A stretch of 33,121 nucleotides of DNA from Butyrivibrio sp. XPD2002 (lineage in GTDB: Bacteria > Bacillota > Clostridia > Lachnospirales > Lachnospiraceae), in the NCBI RefSeq assembly GCF_000423945.1, contig NZ_AUIY01000034.1, positions 1-33,121 of the forward strand. Direction: 5' to 3'. The translations under genes were made by a program, and so were the position numbers. The notes below the pieces were generated by a model. That model was given only the letters and a program-made list of their open reading frames with translations, was not told the DNA's origin and did no database searches. Positions 7,950 to 17,588 of the stretch are shown here, piece by piece (the first letter of the stretch is position 1; each line of letters starts with the position of its first letter).

Positions 7950-7961
7950 AGTGATTAACTT
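7950..7961 (-). promoter_or_regulatory. Shared 12-bp motif AAGTTAATCACT at the predicted start of the importer mRNA
   Basis: The minus strand reads AAGTTAATCACTAACT here, so AGTTA and TAACT form an inverted repeat around ATCAC. The same 12-mer occurs exactly at 10889-10900 and in shorter form twice more in the GH43 leader. It lies at about +2 to +13 of the predicted transcript, which suits a repressor site. Confidence 0.45.
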
Positions 7962-7969
7962 ATATAGTA

Positions 7970-7998
7970 ATCTTAAACAAACAAATTTAGAACGTCAA
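7970..7998 (-). promoter_or_regulatory. Promoter of the arabino-oligosaccharide importer operon
   Basis: On the minus strand a -35 TTGACG (7998-7993) is followed by a 17-nt spacer and a -10 TAAGAT (7975-7970), with a start near 7963. A T-rich tract and a dyad (8016-8031) lie upstream. Confidence 0.6.
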
Positions 7999-8015
7999 CA
8001 ATTATTTTAGATTTT

Positions 8016-8031
8016 TGTAAAGCATTTTACA
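8016..8031. promoter_or_regulatory. Upstream dyad TGTAAA-N4-TTTACA, candidate operator
   Basis: TGTAAAGCATTTTACA has perfect 6-bp arms with a GCAT centre and sits 18 bp upstream of the importer -35. It loosely resembles LacI-family and CcpA-type sites (TG at one end, CA at the other, GC at the centre) but is 2 bp longer than a standard cre. Just upstream, CGTTTTT-AAT-AAAAACG (8039-8055) is another short hairpin. No clear terminator for the gene ending at 8174 is seen in this gap. Confidence 0.4.
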
Positions 8032-8173
8032 TTTTTGTCGTTTTTAATAAAAACGTAAAATACTTTTTGTGTATTCAAACAAACTTATCAAAAATTGCTG
8101 CACACTCTTTACATTATTGCTATTTTGTGAAAGCACTTTTTAGAACTAATAAATATCCCATATCAGACAGCTC

Positions 8174-9814
8174 TTACTGCAGATACTTAACAGCCCATAC
8201 AGTCTCGTTATTATCGCCCTTCGCAGAAATACAGAGCGTATTATTACCAGCTTCATCCGTCATAGTAAATGCGCAGCCTTCGTATTCCTGACCATCTATT
8301 GTTACAGACACATAGGCTTCTCCATCTGTTAATTCATAGGTTCCACCCGTTATTGTGCCATCCTCCATAGCTGTAATCTTCCCATCCTCAAACAGGCACT
8401 TTACAGGCTTATTCACAAGATCATTCACTTCAAGCCCATGATTAAGGACATAAAATGTTCCGTTTAACATATCTGGCGTAACATCTGCATTTTCACACAT
8501 GGAAGATATGCTCTCATCCCCTGTGTATTCAAAGGGTGCTGCGGTAAACCATCCATCCTTCGTCATAAGCAGCTTATGCACTCTGGGCTCATGGAACTCC
8601 TGACCATCATCGAAGCGTTGATGATAAACGATGTAGTATTCACCCTTTTCATCCTGGAAAACAGACTGTCCGCCGGGTGCCATGTATGTTACCGACAGGC
8701 TTGGAAGTGTGTAATTGCCCATCATTTTAAGGCCATAGCTCATGTAGTTCTCTTCATCTCCCAGTCTGTTACCGGCAGCATCTACATAAGGGCCTGTGGG
8801 ATTTTCACTTCTAAACTGCCTTATCTGATATCCGCCATCCGATGTAAGTCCTCCATAGGATACGAAAAGATAATAGTAGCCGGTTTCCTTGGAATAGGTG
8901 ATGTAGGGGCCTTCAACAGCATGATGACCGCCGCCTACAAGCCTGTAGCCGTAGTAGGGATCAGGCGCATCCTCTCCGCCCTTTGCAGCTTCTTCAATAG
9001 GGTGGAGAGGCTTTCCTGTTGCAGGATCAAGCTCCAGTAAGAAAATACCTCCGGACCATGAACCATATACCATCCACATGCGGTTTTCTTCATCTGTGAA
9101 AACTGCAGGATCTATACAGTTTGGCCACTTGTTATTGTCATAGCCTCCGAGCTTTAGATATTCCGAAAGATCGGCGTCTTCACCAAGAGCATCATAAATA
9201 TCCGTCTCTGCAGCATGGGAGCTTGTAAAGCCCGAGTACAGGATTGTATCTGTATATGTATATTTCCCTCCGGGCTCGTCCGCTACTGCCATGCAGAGAT
9301 TTGATTTAATATAGGAAGAAGTAGTGCAAAAATACATCACATACTTTCCCATTGTCTCATTGTAGAAGGTATTGGCCGCCCAGACTGAGTAGCCGCCCTC
9401 CTCGTTTTTCCCAACATATTTAAATGCGTCCAGGTCTCCTGAAAACAGGTTGTCAAAAACATTGTTGCCATTACCGATGTAGCTCCATGCCTTGAGGTCA
9501 TCTGATTTCGCAAGAATCTGATGGCTTCCTGTCATGTAATATGTTCCATCTGCAAGGATTATCTGAGGATCGTGACAGCAAACGGCATTTTTATAGACGC
9601 CTGTCTTAATGCTGGTTTCAGATTGTTCTGCCATATCATCGCCCTCCGTCTGTTCTTCTGTATTACCGCTATCTGCTACGTCACTACTGTCTGCTACATT
9701 TTCAGTTTTCGCATGGTCTGATTCTGTAGCACCCTGGGAGCAACCGGCAGATGCTGCAAAAACTGCGGTCGCAAGAGCGATTGCCGCGTAGTTTAAATAT
9801 TTAGTTGAATGCAT
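8174..9814 (-). CDS. GH43 endo-arabinanase-like surface lipoprotein
   Basis: This 546-aa protein has a signal peptide with lipobox SAGC (C25) and a short acidic linker (~26-68). A five-bladed GH43 catalytic domain (~70-430) and a beta-rich C-terminal domain (~440-546) follow; the latter is like that attached to endo-1,5-alpha-L-arabinanases. Candidate catalytic residues are the Asp in CHDPQIILADG (general base), the Asp in NCIDPAVF (pKa tuning) and the Glu in AVEGPYITYS (general acid). YYMTGSH and WMVYGSWSGG are typical of the Abn2-type branch. It probably cuts arabinan at the cell surface, feeding the ABC importer encoded just downstream. It follows the other GH43 gene by 24 nt and shares its promoter. 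Another substrate (e.g. arabinoxylan) is possible, since GH43 is broad. Confidence 0.83.
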   Translation of the reverse strand: MHSTKYLNYAAIALATAVFAASAGCSQGATESDHAKTENVADSSDVADSGNTEEQTEGDDMAEQSETSIKTGVYKNAVCCHDPQIILADGTYYMTGSHQILAKSDDLKAWSYIGNGNNVFDNLFSGDLDAFKYVGKNEEGGYSVWAANTFYNETMGKYVMYFCTTSSYIKSNLCMAVADEPGGKYTYTDTILYSGFTSSHAAETDIYDALGEDADLSEYLKLGGYDNNKWPNCIDPAVFTDEENRMWMVYGSWSGGIFLLELDPATGKPLHPIEEAAKGGEDAPDPYYGYRLVGGGHHAVEGPYITYSKETGYYYLFVSYGGLTSDGGYQIRQFRSENPTGPYVDAAGNRLGDEENYMSYGLKMMGNYTLPSLSVTYMAPGGQSVFQDEKGEYYIVYHQRFDDGQEFHEPRVHKLLMTKDGWFTAAPFEYTGDESISSMCENADVTPDMLNGTFYVLNHGLEVNDLVNKPVKCLFEDGKITAMEDGTITGGTYELTDGEAYVSVTIDGQEYEGCAFTMTDEAGNNTLCISAKGDNNETVWAVKYLQ

Positions 9815-9838
9815 TTTTGCTCCTCTTATTTATGCCCA

Positions 9839-10795
9839 TCATCTGCATGAAAATACAGGATATCCCTTTTCGTCATATCTGATTTTCATGAGCATGGCGT
9901 GTCGGTTAGGATTGTAAAGAGGATCTCCTTCTATCACGCTTTCAGTTCTAGCGTGGTATACCATTACATCCTCACCTTCGTCATTTACAGTAAATGAGTT
10001 GTGACCGGGACCATAAACCACAGCCTCTGCATCACTCTTAAGAACCGGATATCTCTCCTTAGTCCATGACTTAGGATCAAGAAGGTCTGCATCCTCATCT
10101 GCTGTGAGCATTCCGACGCAATACGCCACTCCTGTTTCGCTGGCAGAATAGGTCATGAATATCTTCCCGTTTCGCTTTAAAATTCCAGGGCCTTCGTTAA
10201 CCCAGAAGCCTACTCTCTCCCAGTCATAATCAGGAGTTGTAAGCAGAACCTGAACTGTCTTAAGTTCATACGGGCTTTTCATTTCAGCGATATACAAATT
10301 TGAAATCTGTTTGCCAACGCCAACCTTCTCAGCCCAGATGTAATACCACTTGTCTCTATGCTCGAAAACTGTAGCATCCAGTGAAAAGGCTCTGAAGGAA
10401 AACTCGTCATCCTCTGCACATCTCATCTTTCCCTTTTCAACCCAGGGACCTGAAATGGGATCATCACTCTGGCACTCAAGCACGTAAGGCCTTATCTTCC
10501 AGATATCCTCTACCTCGCCGCCTGCAAAGTAGATGTACCATCTGCCCATAACCTTGTGAAGCTCAGGGGCCCAAATGTGCTTACTCATTATTCCACTGTC
10601 GTGCTTTTTCCAAATCAGATGTTCCTCTGCGTCAGCGATACCTGCAAGAGTTTCAGATCTTCTAAGTACTATTCTGTCGTATTCAGGTACAGATGCCGTA
10701 AAATAGTAAAAGCCGTCATCTGCCTTAACCACGTATGGATCAGCTCTCTGCAAAATCCATGGTTCGTTATATTTAAGCTCTTTTTCTTTGCTCAT
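9839..10795 (-). CDS. GH43 alpha-L-arabinofuranosidase-like enzyme, cytosolic
   Basis: This 318-aa protein is a single GH43 domain with no signal peptide, so it should work inside the cell on imported oligosaccharides. Motifs are RADPYVVKADDGFYYFTASV (general base Asp), SKHIWAPELH, DATVFEHRDKWYYIWAE (second Asp) and VNEGPGILKRNGKIFMTYS (acid Glu). The form with PEYDRIVLRRSET after the first blade is typical of GH43 exo-alpha-arabinofuranosidases annotated in gut and rumen Firmicutes. It is the first gene of a two-gene operon with the surface GH43. Transcription starts about 144 nt upstream, giving an unusually long leader. Beta-xylosidase activity cannot be excluded from sequence. Confidence 0.83.
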   Translation of the reverse strand: MSKEKELKYNEPWILQRADPYVVKADDGFYYFTASVPEYDRIVLRRSETLAGIADAEEHLIWKKHDSGIMSKHIWAPELHKVMGRWYIYFAGGEVEDIWKIRPYVLECQSDDPISGPWVEKGKMRCAEDDEFSFRAFSLDATVFEHRDKWYYIWAEKVGVGKQISNLYIAEMKSPYELKTVQVLLTTPDYDWERVGFWVNEGPGILKRNGKIFMTYSASETGVAYCVGMLTADEDADLLDPKSWTKERYPVLKSDAEAVVYGPGHNSFTVNDEGEDVMVYHARTESVIEGDPLYNPNRHAMLMKIRYDEKGYPVFSCR

Positions 10796-10838
10796 AATAC
10801 CTTTCCCATAAAAAACATTTTTTATTTAGTTCTAAAAT

Positions 10839-10927
10839 GTTCAGCTAATAAGTTAATCACATTTCTAAAATTCATAAGTTAATTTACAAAGTTAATCACT
10901 ATTTTCCGTTTTCAATAATTGCTGAAC
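10839..10927. promoter_or_regulatory. GH43 operon leader with three AAGTTAATNAC copies inside an inverted repeat
   Basis: The plus strand carries AAGTTAATCAC (10850-10860), AAGTTAATTTAC (10876-10887) and AAGTTAATCACT (10889-10900), spaced 26 and 13 bp. GTTCAGC (10839-10845) and GCTGAAC (10921-10927) bracket them as an inverted repeat. The block lies in the 5' untranslated region of the GH43 operon. The third copy matches exactly the motif at 7950-7961. I infer a repressor-binding array, possibly also a folded leader RNA. Confidence 0.5.
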
Positions 10928-10945
10928 TATTTTATATTTGTCTAA

Positions 10946-10974
10946 ATTATATTATCTTTATCTAAACATTTCAA
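10946..10974 (-). promoter_or_regulatory. Promoter of the GH43 operon
   Basis: The minus strand reads TTGAAA (10974-10969), a 17-nt spacer and TATAAT (10951-10946). This is the best match in the 298-bp divergent region between the GH43 operon and the MATE gene. The start would be near 10939. Confidence 0.7.
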
Positions 10975-11040
10975 CTATTTTATAAATAGGTACTTGAAAA
11001 CATATTTGCTTTGCACTAAAATCATCTAACTATATGGATT

Positions 11041-11068
11041 TTGCAAAACTTAATTATTTTTATATTAA
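11041..11068 (+). promoter_or_regulatory. Likely promoter of the MATE gene
   Basis: TTGCAA (11041-11046) and TATTAA (11063-11068) are 16 nt apart in a very AT-rich stretch; other -10 choices overlap. CAGGAG follows at 11081, 8 nt before the ATG. Confidence 0.4.
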
Positions 11069-11093
11069 ATATATATTATTCAGGAGATAAACG

Positions 11094-12443
11094 ATGAATG
11101 GAAAAATGACAGAAGGAAAGCCCCTTCCGATACTTTTGAAATTTGTAATACCAATACTTTTAGGCTTTATTTTTCAGCAGTTTTATAACATGGTAGATAC
11201 CGTTATCGTTGGACGTTTCGTAGGTCCAGAGGCTCTTGCAGCCGTTGGCTCCACAGGAACAATCATGTTTATGATAATGGGTCTTGCCAATGGAATGACC
11301 ACAGGTTACACAGTTCTCATCAGTCACCAGTTTGGCGCAGGCAGTAAGGATGGAACAAGGCAGGCTTTTGTAAATGCGATCATTCTTGGAGTGATCAGCA
11401 CGTTAGTTGTTACGGTTATCGCTGTCATCACCATGCCAAGTCTTCTTCATATAATGAATACGCCCAATAACATCTATGATTACGCTTACGCTTATATCAT
11501 AACCATATGCGCAGGAAGCTTCGCACTTATAGGCTACAACCTGTTTGCCGCTTCTCTTCGCGCTATTGGAAACAGTAAGACACCACTGTACTTCCTGATA
11601 TTTTCAGCAGCTCTTAATATCATTCTGGATCTTTTGTTTATCATCGTATTTAAGATGGGAACCTTCGGTGCTGCTCTTGCTACAGATATTTCTCAGGGCG
11701 CATCAGCCATACTGTGTATTATTTACATTTATAAAAAGGTGGATATCTTAAAACCTGTTAAAGGAAGCTGGAAGCTTGATAAGAACTATGCGAGAAAACA
11801 GCTCAATATTGGAATTCCCATGGCTCTGCAGTTTGGAATTACAGCTTCCGGAACAATGGTTATGCAGGCATCAATAAATGTCTATCAGTCAGTTGCAATA
11901 GGAGGCTTTACAGCAGCCGGTAAGGTTGTAAATCTAATGACCGCAGGTATGCCTTCCATAGGCCAGACCACTGCTGCTTATGTCGGTCAGAACTTCGGCT
12001 ACGGTGATCTTGACAGAGTACATCAGGGAACAAAGGATGCCATGAAGATTTCTGTTATTTATTCTGTAATAACCGGTATCCTTAGCGTGGTAATGATGCC
12101 CTACATTGTAAGCATGTTCTTCGACAAGGGTGTAAACCTGGCTGACTATCTGCCTTACAGCAGAATTTATATTACAGAGGCAGCTCTTTTCTATATTCCG
12201 CTCGCCATGATCTTCATTTACAGAAATGCAATGCAGGCCTGCGGATACGGAAAAACAGCCCTGATGCTCGGTGTTATGGAGCTTGTATCAAGGCTGCTTA
12301 CCGCTTTTGTTTCCATGAAAGTACACAGCTATGCAATAGCTGTTGCAGGAGATGCTCTCTCATGGTTTACAACAGGTGTATTTTCTTTCCTTCTTTATAT
12401 GCTAGTAATGAAGCAATTAAGAAACAAATTCAAAAAGAACTGA
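11094..12443 (+). CDS. MATE-family efflux transporter
   Basis: This 449-aa membrane protein has about 12 predicted helices in two related halves, typical of MATE cation-coupled multidrug exporters. Family signatures are ILLGFIFQQFYNMVDTVIVG with RFVGPEALAAVGSTG near the N terminus, TGYTVLISHQFGAG at the start of the third helix, and NIGIPMALQFG opening the second half. IGQTTAAYVGQNFG (~300) is the matching motif there. Length is normal. AGGAG precedes the ATG. It is the only plus-strand gene inside the arabinan cluster and is divergent from the GH43 operon. Its substrate is unknown. It may have no link to arabinan, or it may export an inhibitory plant compound or sugar derivative. It ends 6 nt from the convergent GH51 gene with no terminator hairpin between them. 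Confidence 0.92.
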   Translation: MNGKMTEGKPLPILLKFVIPILLGFIFQQFYNMVDTVIVGRFVGPEALAAVGSTGTIMFMIMGLANGMTTGYTVLISHQFGAGSKDGTRQAFVNAIILGVISTLVVTVIAVITMPSLLHIMNTPNNIYDYAYAYIITICAGSFALIGYNLFAASLRAIGNSKTPLYFLIFSAALNIILDLLFIIVFKMGTFGAALATDISQGASAILCIIYIYKKVDILKPVKGSWKLDKNYARKQLNIGIPMALQFGITASGTMVMQASINVYQSVAIGGFTAAGKVVNLMTAGMPSIGQTTAAYVGQNFGYGDLDRVHQGTKDAMKISVIYSVITGILSVVMMPYIVSMFFDKGVNLADYLPYSRIYITEAALFYIPLAMIFIYRNAMQACGYGKTALMLGVMELVSRLLTAFVSMKVHSYAIAVAGDALSWFTTGVFSFLLYMLVMKQLRNKFKKN

Positions 12444-12449
12444 TATATA

Positions 12450-13970
12450 TTATTTTTTCAAACGAAGCATGAGAACTGAGCAGGCAGGTATCTTTACTGT
12501 TACTCCGTTCTCTTTTTCGTTGTAGTCAGTAAACTTATCTTCTGTGACAACATCAGGATTTTCGAAGGTATTATGATCAGCCATCTTACCTGTTACCACC
12601 GAAGCTTCTGCCACTTTATAAGCACCGGAATCACTTGTGAATGCGATTTCAACATCCTCAGCAGCTTCGAGTGAATTGTTAGTAAGGGTAACTGTCACTA
12701 CTCCATTTTCATCCTCTGAAACTGATTCAAACAGTTTGGGAAGCTCATTCTTTCCAGCTCCTACGGTACTGTTATTGATAAGCTCACTATCAAGGAGGTT
12801 TGCACCCTGATGATATCTGAACATCTTGAATACATGGTAGGTAGGTGTTTTGATCATCTTCTCATTTTCAGTAAGGATAACTGACTGTAGAACATTAACA
12901 AGCTGTGCGATGCATGCCATTCTTACACGGTCTGAGTGCTTATTGAATATGTTCAGGTTCATACCTGCAACAAGTGCGTCACGCATTGTATTCTGCTGGT
13001 AAAGAAAGCCGGGGTTAGTGCCAGGCTCAACGTCTGTCCATATTCCCCACTCATCAACCATAAGTCCAATCTTCTTATCAGGGTCATACTGATCCATGAT
13101 CGCACCATGCTTTCTGATAAGCTCATCCATAAAGAGACTTCTCTTCAGTGTCTGGTAGAATACTTCCTCTGTGAACTTTGTTGCTGATCCCTTTACATTC
13201 CAGTCATCCTCTGTCTCAGGAAGTGTATAGTAATGCAATGAAAGACCATCCATAAATCCATGGAACTGCATAGGTGTGTGATCAAAGCATGTCTCAAGCA
13301 CATTCTTTGTCCAGTTATAATCATCAACATTTGGTCCACAGCAAATCTTTGAAATAGGCTTAGAACCATTGTAGTTTCTTACATAGGTCTGATATCTTCT
13401 GTATTCGTCGGCATAATGCGTAGGTCTCATATTACCGCCACATCCCCAGTTTTCATTACCAACGCCGAGGTAGTCCACAGTCCAGGGCTCCTCATGTCCA
13501 TTCTCTTTTCTGAGGTCAGCCATAGGAGATACGCCATTGAAGGTCATATATTCAACCCACTCGCTCATCTCTCTTACTGTACCTGATCCCATATTGGCAT
13601 TGACATAAGTCTTACAGCCAAGCTGCTTGGTAAGCTCAAAGAACTCATGTGTTCCAAAGCTGTTATCCTCAACAACACCACCCCAATGTGTGTTGATCAT
13701 CTTCTTTCTCTTTTCCTTGGGCCCGATGCCATCCATCCAGTGATACTCGTCAGCAAAGCATCCGCCAGGCCAGCGAAGTACCGGAATCTTCATCTCCTTA
13801 AGAGCTTCAACCACGTCACTTCTCATGCCGTTAACATTAGGAATATCTGAATTATCCCCCACATAAAGGCCTTCATAGATACACCTTCCGAGATGCTCTG
13901 AAAAATGTCCGTAGATTTCAGGTGCAATCTTTGATTTTTTACTTTCGTTGTTGATTAAAAGTTTTGCCAA
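12450..13970 (-). CDS. abfA: GH51 alpha-L-arabinofuranosidase
   Basis: This 506-aa intracellular enzyme releases terminal L-arabinofuranose from arabino-oligosaccharides. The TIM barrel carries the acid/base Glu in [15 protein letters not shown] (E173) and the nucleophile Glu in LMVDEWGIW (E307), as in GH51. Other GH51 marks are [31 protein letters not shown] and the late MLRLKK end of the beta-sandwich domain. No signal peptide is present. The start is TTG at 13970, supported by AGGAGG 8 nt upstream; length agrees with the family (about 500 aa). It completes the arabinan pathway with the two GH43 enzymes. Its promoter is not obvious, since the preceding gene ends only 28 nt upstream, so the two may be cotranscribed. 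Confidence 0.95.
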   Translation of the reverse strand: MAKLLINNESKKSKIAPEIYGHFSEHLGRCIYEGLYVGDNSDIPNVNGMRSDVVEALKEMKIPVLRWPGGCFADEYHWMDGIGPKEKRKKMINTHWGGVVEDNSFGTHEFFELTKQLGCKTYVNANMGSGTVREMSEWVEYMTFNGVSPMADLRKENGHEEPWTVDYLGVGNENWGCGGNMRPTHYADEYRRYQTYVRNYNGSKPISKICCGPNVDDYNWTKNVLETCFDHTPMQFHGFMDGLSLHYYTLPETEDDWNVKGSATKFTEEVFYQTLKRSLFMDELIRKHGAIMDQYDPDKKIGLMVDEWGIWTDVEPGTNPGFLYQQNTMRDALVAGMNLNIFNKHSDRVRMACIAQLVNVLQSVILTENEKMIKTPTYHVFKMFRYHQGANLLDSELINNSTVGAGKNELPKLFESVSEDENGVVTVTLTNNSLEAAEDVEIAFTSDSGAYKVAEASVVTGKMADHNTFENPDVVTEDKFTDYNEKENGVTVKIPACSVLMLRLKK

Positions 13971-13998
13971 TTTCTTTTCCTCCTCTTAAATAATGTAT

Positions 13999-14247
13999 TT
14001 ACCATTTTTTCTTAGGGCAATGTGTTCCAATGCCTAGTGCTCTTAGTTCTACATAACACCCACAAACAAGACAGGTTCCCATAGATAGTCTGTCACATTG
14101 AGTACATACGCTTAGCCTGTTCTCATATTCATTATCCGTAACCCTGCTGTCAGGAGTTATGGCATCGCGATATTTTTTTATCATTTCCTTCTCTTTGCCT
14201 TCAATATCCCGCAAAAGGCAATGCTTACAAGCTCTGGTATTTTCCAT
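13999..14247 (-). CDS. Small Cys-rich protein (DUF6171-like)
   Basis: This 82-aa protein has eight cysteines, mostly in CxxC-like pairs: ACKHC near the start, CTQC (~48-51), TCLVCGC (~58-63) and HCP near the C terminus. The layout with RDIEGKE, a middle YENRLSVC and CGCYVELRA resembles uncharacterised Firmicutes proteins grouped as DUF6171, recalled from memory. It probably binds zinc as a small structural or nucleic-acid-binding fold. No catalytic motif is visible. It lies directly upstream of the GH51 gene (28 nt) in the same direction. The ribosome binding site (AGGTG) is weak. No strong promoter was found in the 120 bp upstream. Confidence 0.75.
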   Translation of the reverse strand: MENTRACKHCLLRDIEGKEKEMIKKYRDAITPDSRVTDNEYENRLSVCTQCDRLSMGTCLVCGCYVELRALGIGTHCPKKKW

Positions 14248-14370
14248 AGTTTCACCTGTTTATTTTAGATATTTGTAAATTATTTTATATTTTAGCATAG
14301 CGTTTTTAATTTGAAAATACTTATACGGCGTTTATTTTTAGAAAATCCGATATGCTCAGGCATAATTGAA

Positions 14371-14402
14371 TAAAAAAACGCTTCCCATTTCGGGAAGCGT
14401 TT
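14371..14402 (-). terminator. Rho-independent terminator of the alcohol dehydrogenase gene
   Basis: On the minus strand AACGCTTCCC-GAAAT-GGGAAGCGTT is followed by TTTTT. It starts 9 nt after the stop codon. Confidence 0.92.
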
Positions 14403-14410
14403 CGCATATA

Positions 14411-15628
14411 TTAGAAATCAACTTCTGTATCGTAGTAGCAGCACTTAAGGAGTTTCTCCATCTCCTCCTGGCTGGGCTGACGAGGATTGGAGCCTGTGCA
14501 GGCATCAAGGATTGCATTAGCTGCAATGTCATGTAATCTCTCAAGGAATACATCCTCCGGAACGAAGCCCTGTTCTGCCGGAAGTCCGTCTGCGCCGTAA
14601 TGATTGATGCTGTGAGGAATATTCAGAGCATCGTTCATCTTGCGGAGATAATCAATGAGGAGTTCAACCTTCTCATCATCGTCCTTACCGCCGAGGTGCA
14701 TGTAATCAGCGATAACGCCGTAGCGCTTCTTAGCTGTCTCGTCCTTAGCGTTGAATGCAACTACCTTAGGAAGGTACATAGCGTTAGCTGCGCCGTGAAT
14801 GATGTGAGCTCCAAGGTCTGCGAAAGCAGCACCTGTCTTGTGAGCCATAGAGTGAACGATACCAAGAAGTGCGTTAGAGAATGCCATACCCGCAAGACAC
14901 TGTGCGTTGTGCATAGCATCTCTTGCTTCCATATCCTCGTTGTAGGATTTAACAAGAGTCTTCTGGATCATCTCGATTGCATGGATAGCAAGCGGATCTG
15001 TGTAATCACAGTTAGCTGTGGAAACATAAGCCTCAACAGCGTGTGTCATAGCGTCCATACCTGTGTGAGCAACAAGCTTTTTAGGCATTGTGTGCGCAAG
15101 CTCAGGATCAACGATAGCAACGTCGGGAGTAATCTCGAAGTCTGCGATAGGGAACTTAATACCCTTCTGATAATCTGTGATGATTGAAAATGCTGTAACC
15201 TCTGTAGCTGTTCCTGATGTTGAGGAAATAGCACAGAATTTAGCCTTTGTACGAAGCTTCGGAAGACCGAATACCTTGCACATATCTTCAAATGTGGTCT
15301 CAGGATACTCATACTTGATCCACATAGCCTTAGCAGCATCGATAGGTGAACCACCGCCGATAGCAACGATCCAGTCAGGCTGGAACTTCTGCATAGCTTC
15401 AGCACCCTTCATAACTGTCTCTACTGAAGGATCGGGCTCGATGCCTTCAAAAAGTTCAACTTCCATTCCAGCTTCCTTAAGGTAATCCTCTACCTTCTGA
15501 AGGAAACCGCCCCTTTTCATAGAGCCGCCACCTGTGCAGACAATGGCTCTCTTGCCCTCAAAAGTCTTCAATGCTTCAAGTGCACCTTTCCCATGATAGA
15601 TATCTCTGGGCAGTGTAAAACGTGACAT
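14411..15628 (-). CDS. Iron-containing (group III) alcohol dehydrogenase
   Basis: This 405-aa cytosolic dehydrogenase reduces an aldehyde with NAD(P)H, or the reverse. The N-terminal nucleotide domain carries the loop AIGGGSPIDAAKAMW (~89-103). Metal ligands expected from the FucO/1,3-propanediol dehydrogenase family are D192 and H196 in HTGMDAMTHAVEAY, H259 in LLGIVHSMAHKTG and a later His in AHIIHGAANAMYLP (~275-278). All are present. This fermentation-type enzyme may be a butanol or propanol dehydrogenase; the exact alcohol cannot be told. It has its own promoter and terminator, and TAAGGAGG precedes the ATG. An FNR/CRP-like dyad overlaps the -35, which would fit redox or catabolite control. 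Confidence 0.9.
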   Translation of the reverse strand: MSRFTLPRDIYHGKGALEALKTFEGKRAIVCTGGGSMKRGGFLQKVEDYLKEAGMEVELFEGIEPDPSVETVMKGAEAMQKFQPDWIVAIGGGSPIDAAKAMWIKYEYPETTFEDMCKVFGLPKLRTKAKFCAISSTSGTATEVTAFSIITDYQKGIKFPIADFEITPDVAIVDPELAHTMPKKLVAHTGMDAMTHAVEAYVSTANCDYTDPLAIHAIEMIQKTLVKSYNEDMEARDAMHNAQCLAGMAFSNALLGIVHSMAHKTGAAFADLGAHIIHGAANAMYLPKVVAFNAKDETAKKRYGVIADYMHLGGKDDDEKVELLIDYLRKMNDALNIPHSINHYGADGLPAEQGFVPEDVFLERLHDIAANAILDACTGSNPRQPSQEEMEKLLKCCYYDTEVDF

Positions 15629-15671
15629 ACAAATACCTCCTTAAAAAATAAATAAAATAACCCACGTTTCT

Positions 15672-15700
15672 ATTTTAGATGTATACGTGATATAAATCAA
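15672..15700 (-). promoter_or_regulatory. Alcohol dehydrogenase promoter with FNR/CRP-like half-palindrome
   Basis: On the minus strand TTGATT (15700-15695), a 17-nt spacer and TAAAAT (15677-15672) form a promoter. The same bases read TTGAT-TTAT-ATCAC (15700-15687), nine of ten matches to the FNR-type box TTGAT-N4-ATCAA, overlapping the -35. Bound protein would repress rather than activate at this position. Confidence 0.5.
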
Positions 15701-15723
15701 ATCTTGACTTTTTTTGATTTATT

Positions 15724-15926
15724 GGATGCATCAGACTCGGAAACACTTCGTGTTCCCTCGTTACTGTTAGTTTTCATATATCTGCAACGTTAAATTGAAA
15801 CCAGATCCCCTAACGGGGACTCCAAAAATAAAAAAGACAGCTCATTTCGAGCAAGCTCGATAAGCTGTCTTTCTTATTTTTAGGTGCTTACGCACTCTGA
15901 TTTCAATTTAACTCCCTGATGCATTC
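15724..15926 (-). repeat. Nested inverted-repeat, multi-hairpin element between groEL and adh
   Basis: This 309-bp gap holds no gene but has several layers of symmetry. The outer arms are GGATGCATCAG (15724-15734) and CTGATGCATTC (15916-15926). The inner arms are GTTAAATTGAAACCAGA (15789-15805) and TCTGATTTCAATTTAAC (15896-15912), 16 of 17 paired. Inside these lie CCCC-TAAC-GGGG (15807-15818 region), the long terminator stem (15824-15872), whose loop end is TCGAGC-AA-GCTCGA, and GTGC-TTAC-GCAC (15884-15895). Left of the inner arms is GGAAACAC-TTC-GTGTTCC. Most mismatches turn into G-U pairs in minus-strand RNA. It could be a MITE-like mobile element, or a structured 3' end of groEL mRNA. Confidence 0.65.
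15824..15872 (-). terminator. Rho-independent terminator of groES-groEL
   Basis: In minus-strand RNA the stem AAAGACAGCT...AGCTGTCTTT is extended by an inner perfect TCGAGC/GCTCGA hairpin and followed by TTTTTTATTTTT. It is the core hairpin of the larger nested element and lies 65 nt after the groEL stop. Confidence 0.85.
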
Positions 15927-15937
15927 GTCCTTATCAC

Positions 15938-17581
<1,644 letters not shown>

Positions 17582-17588
17582 TTACTAA

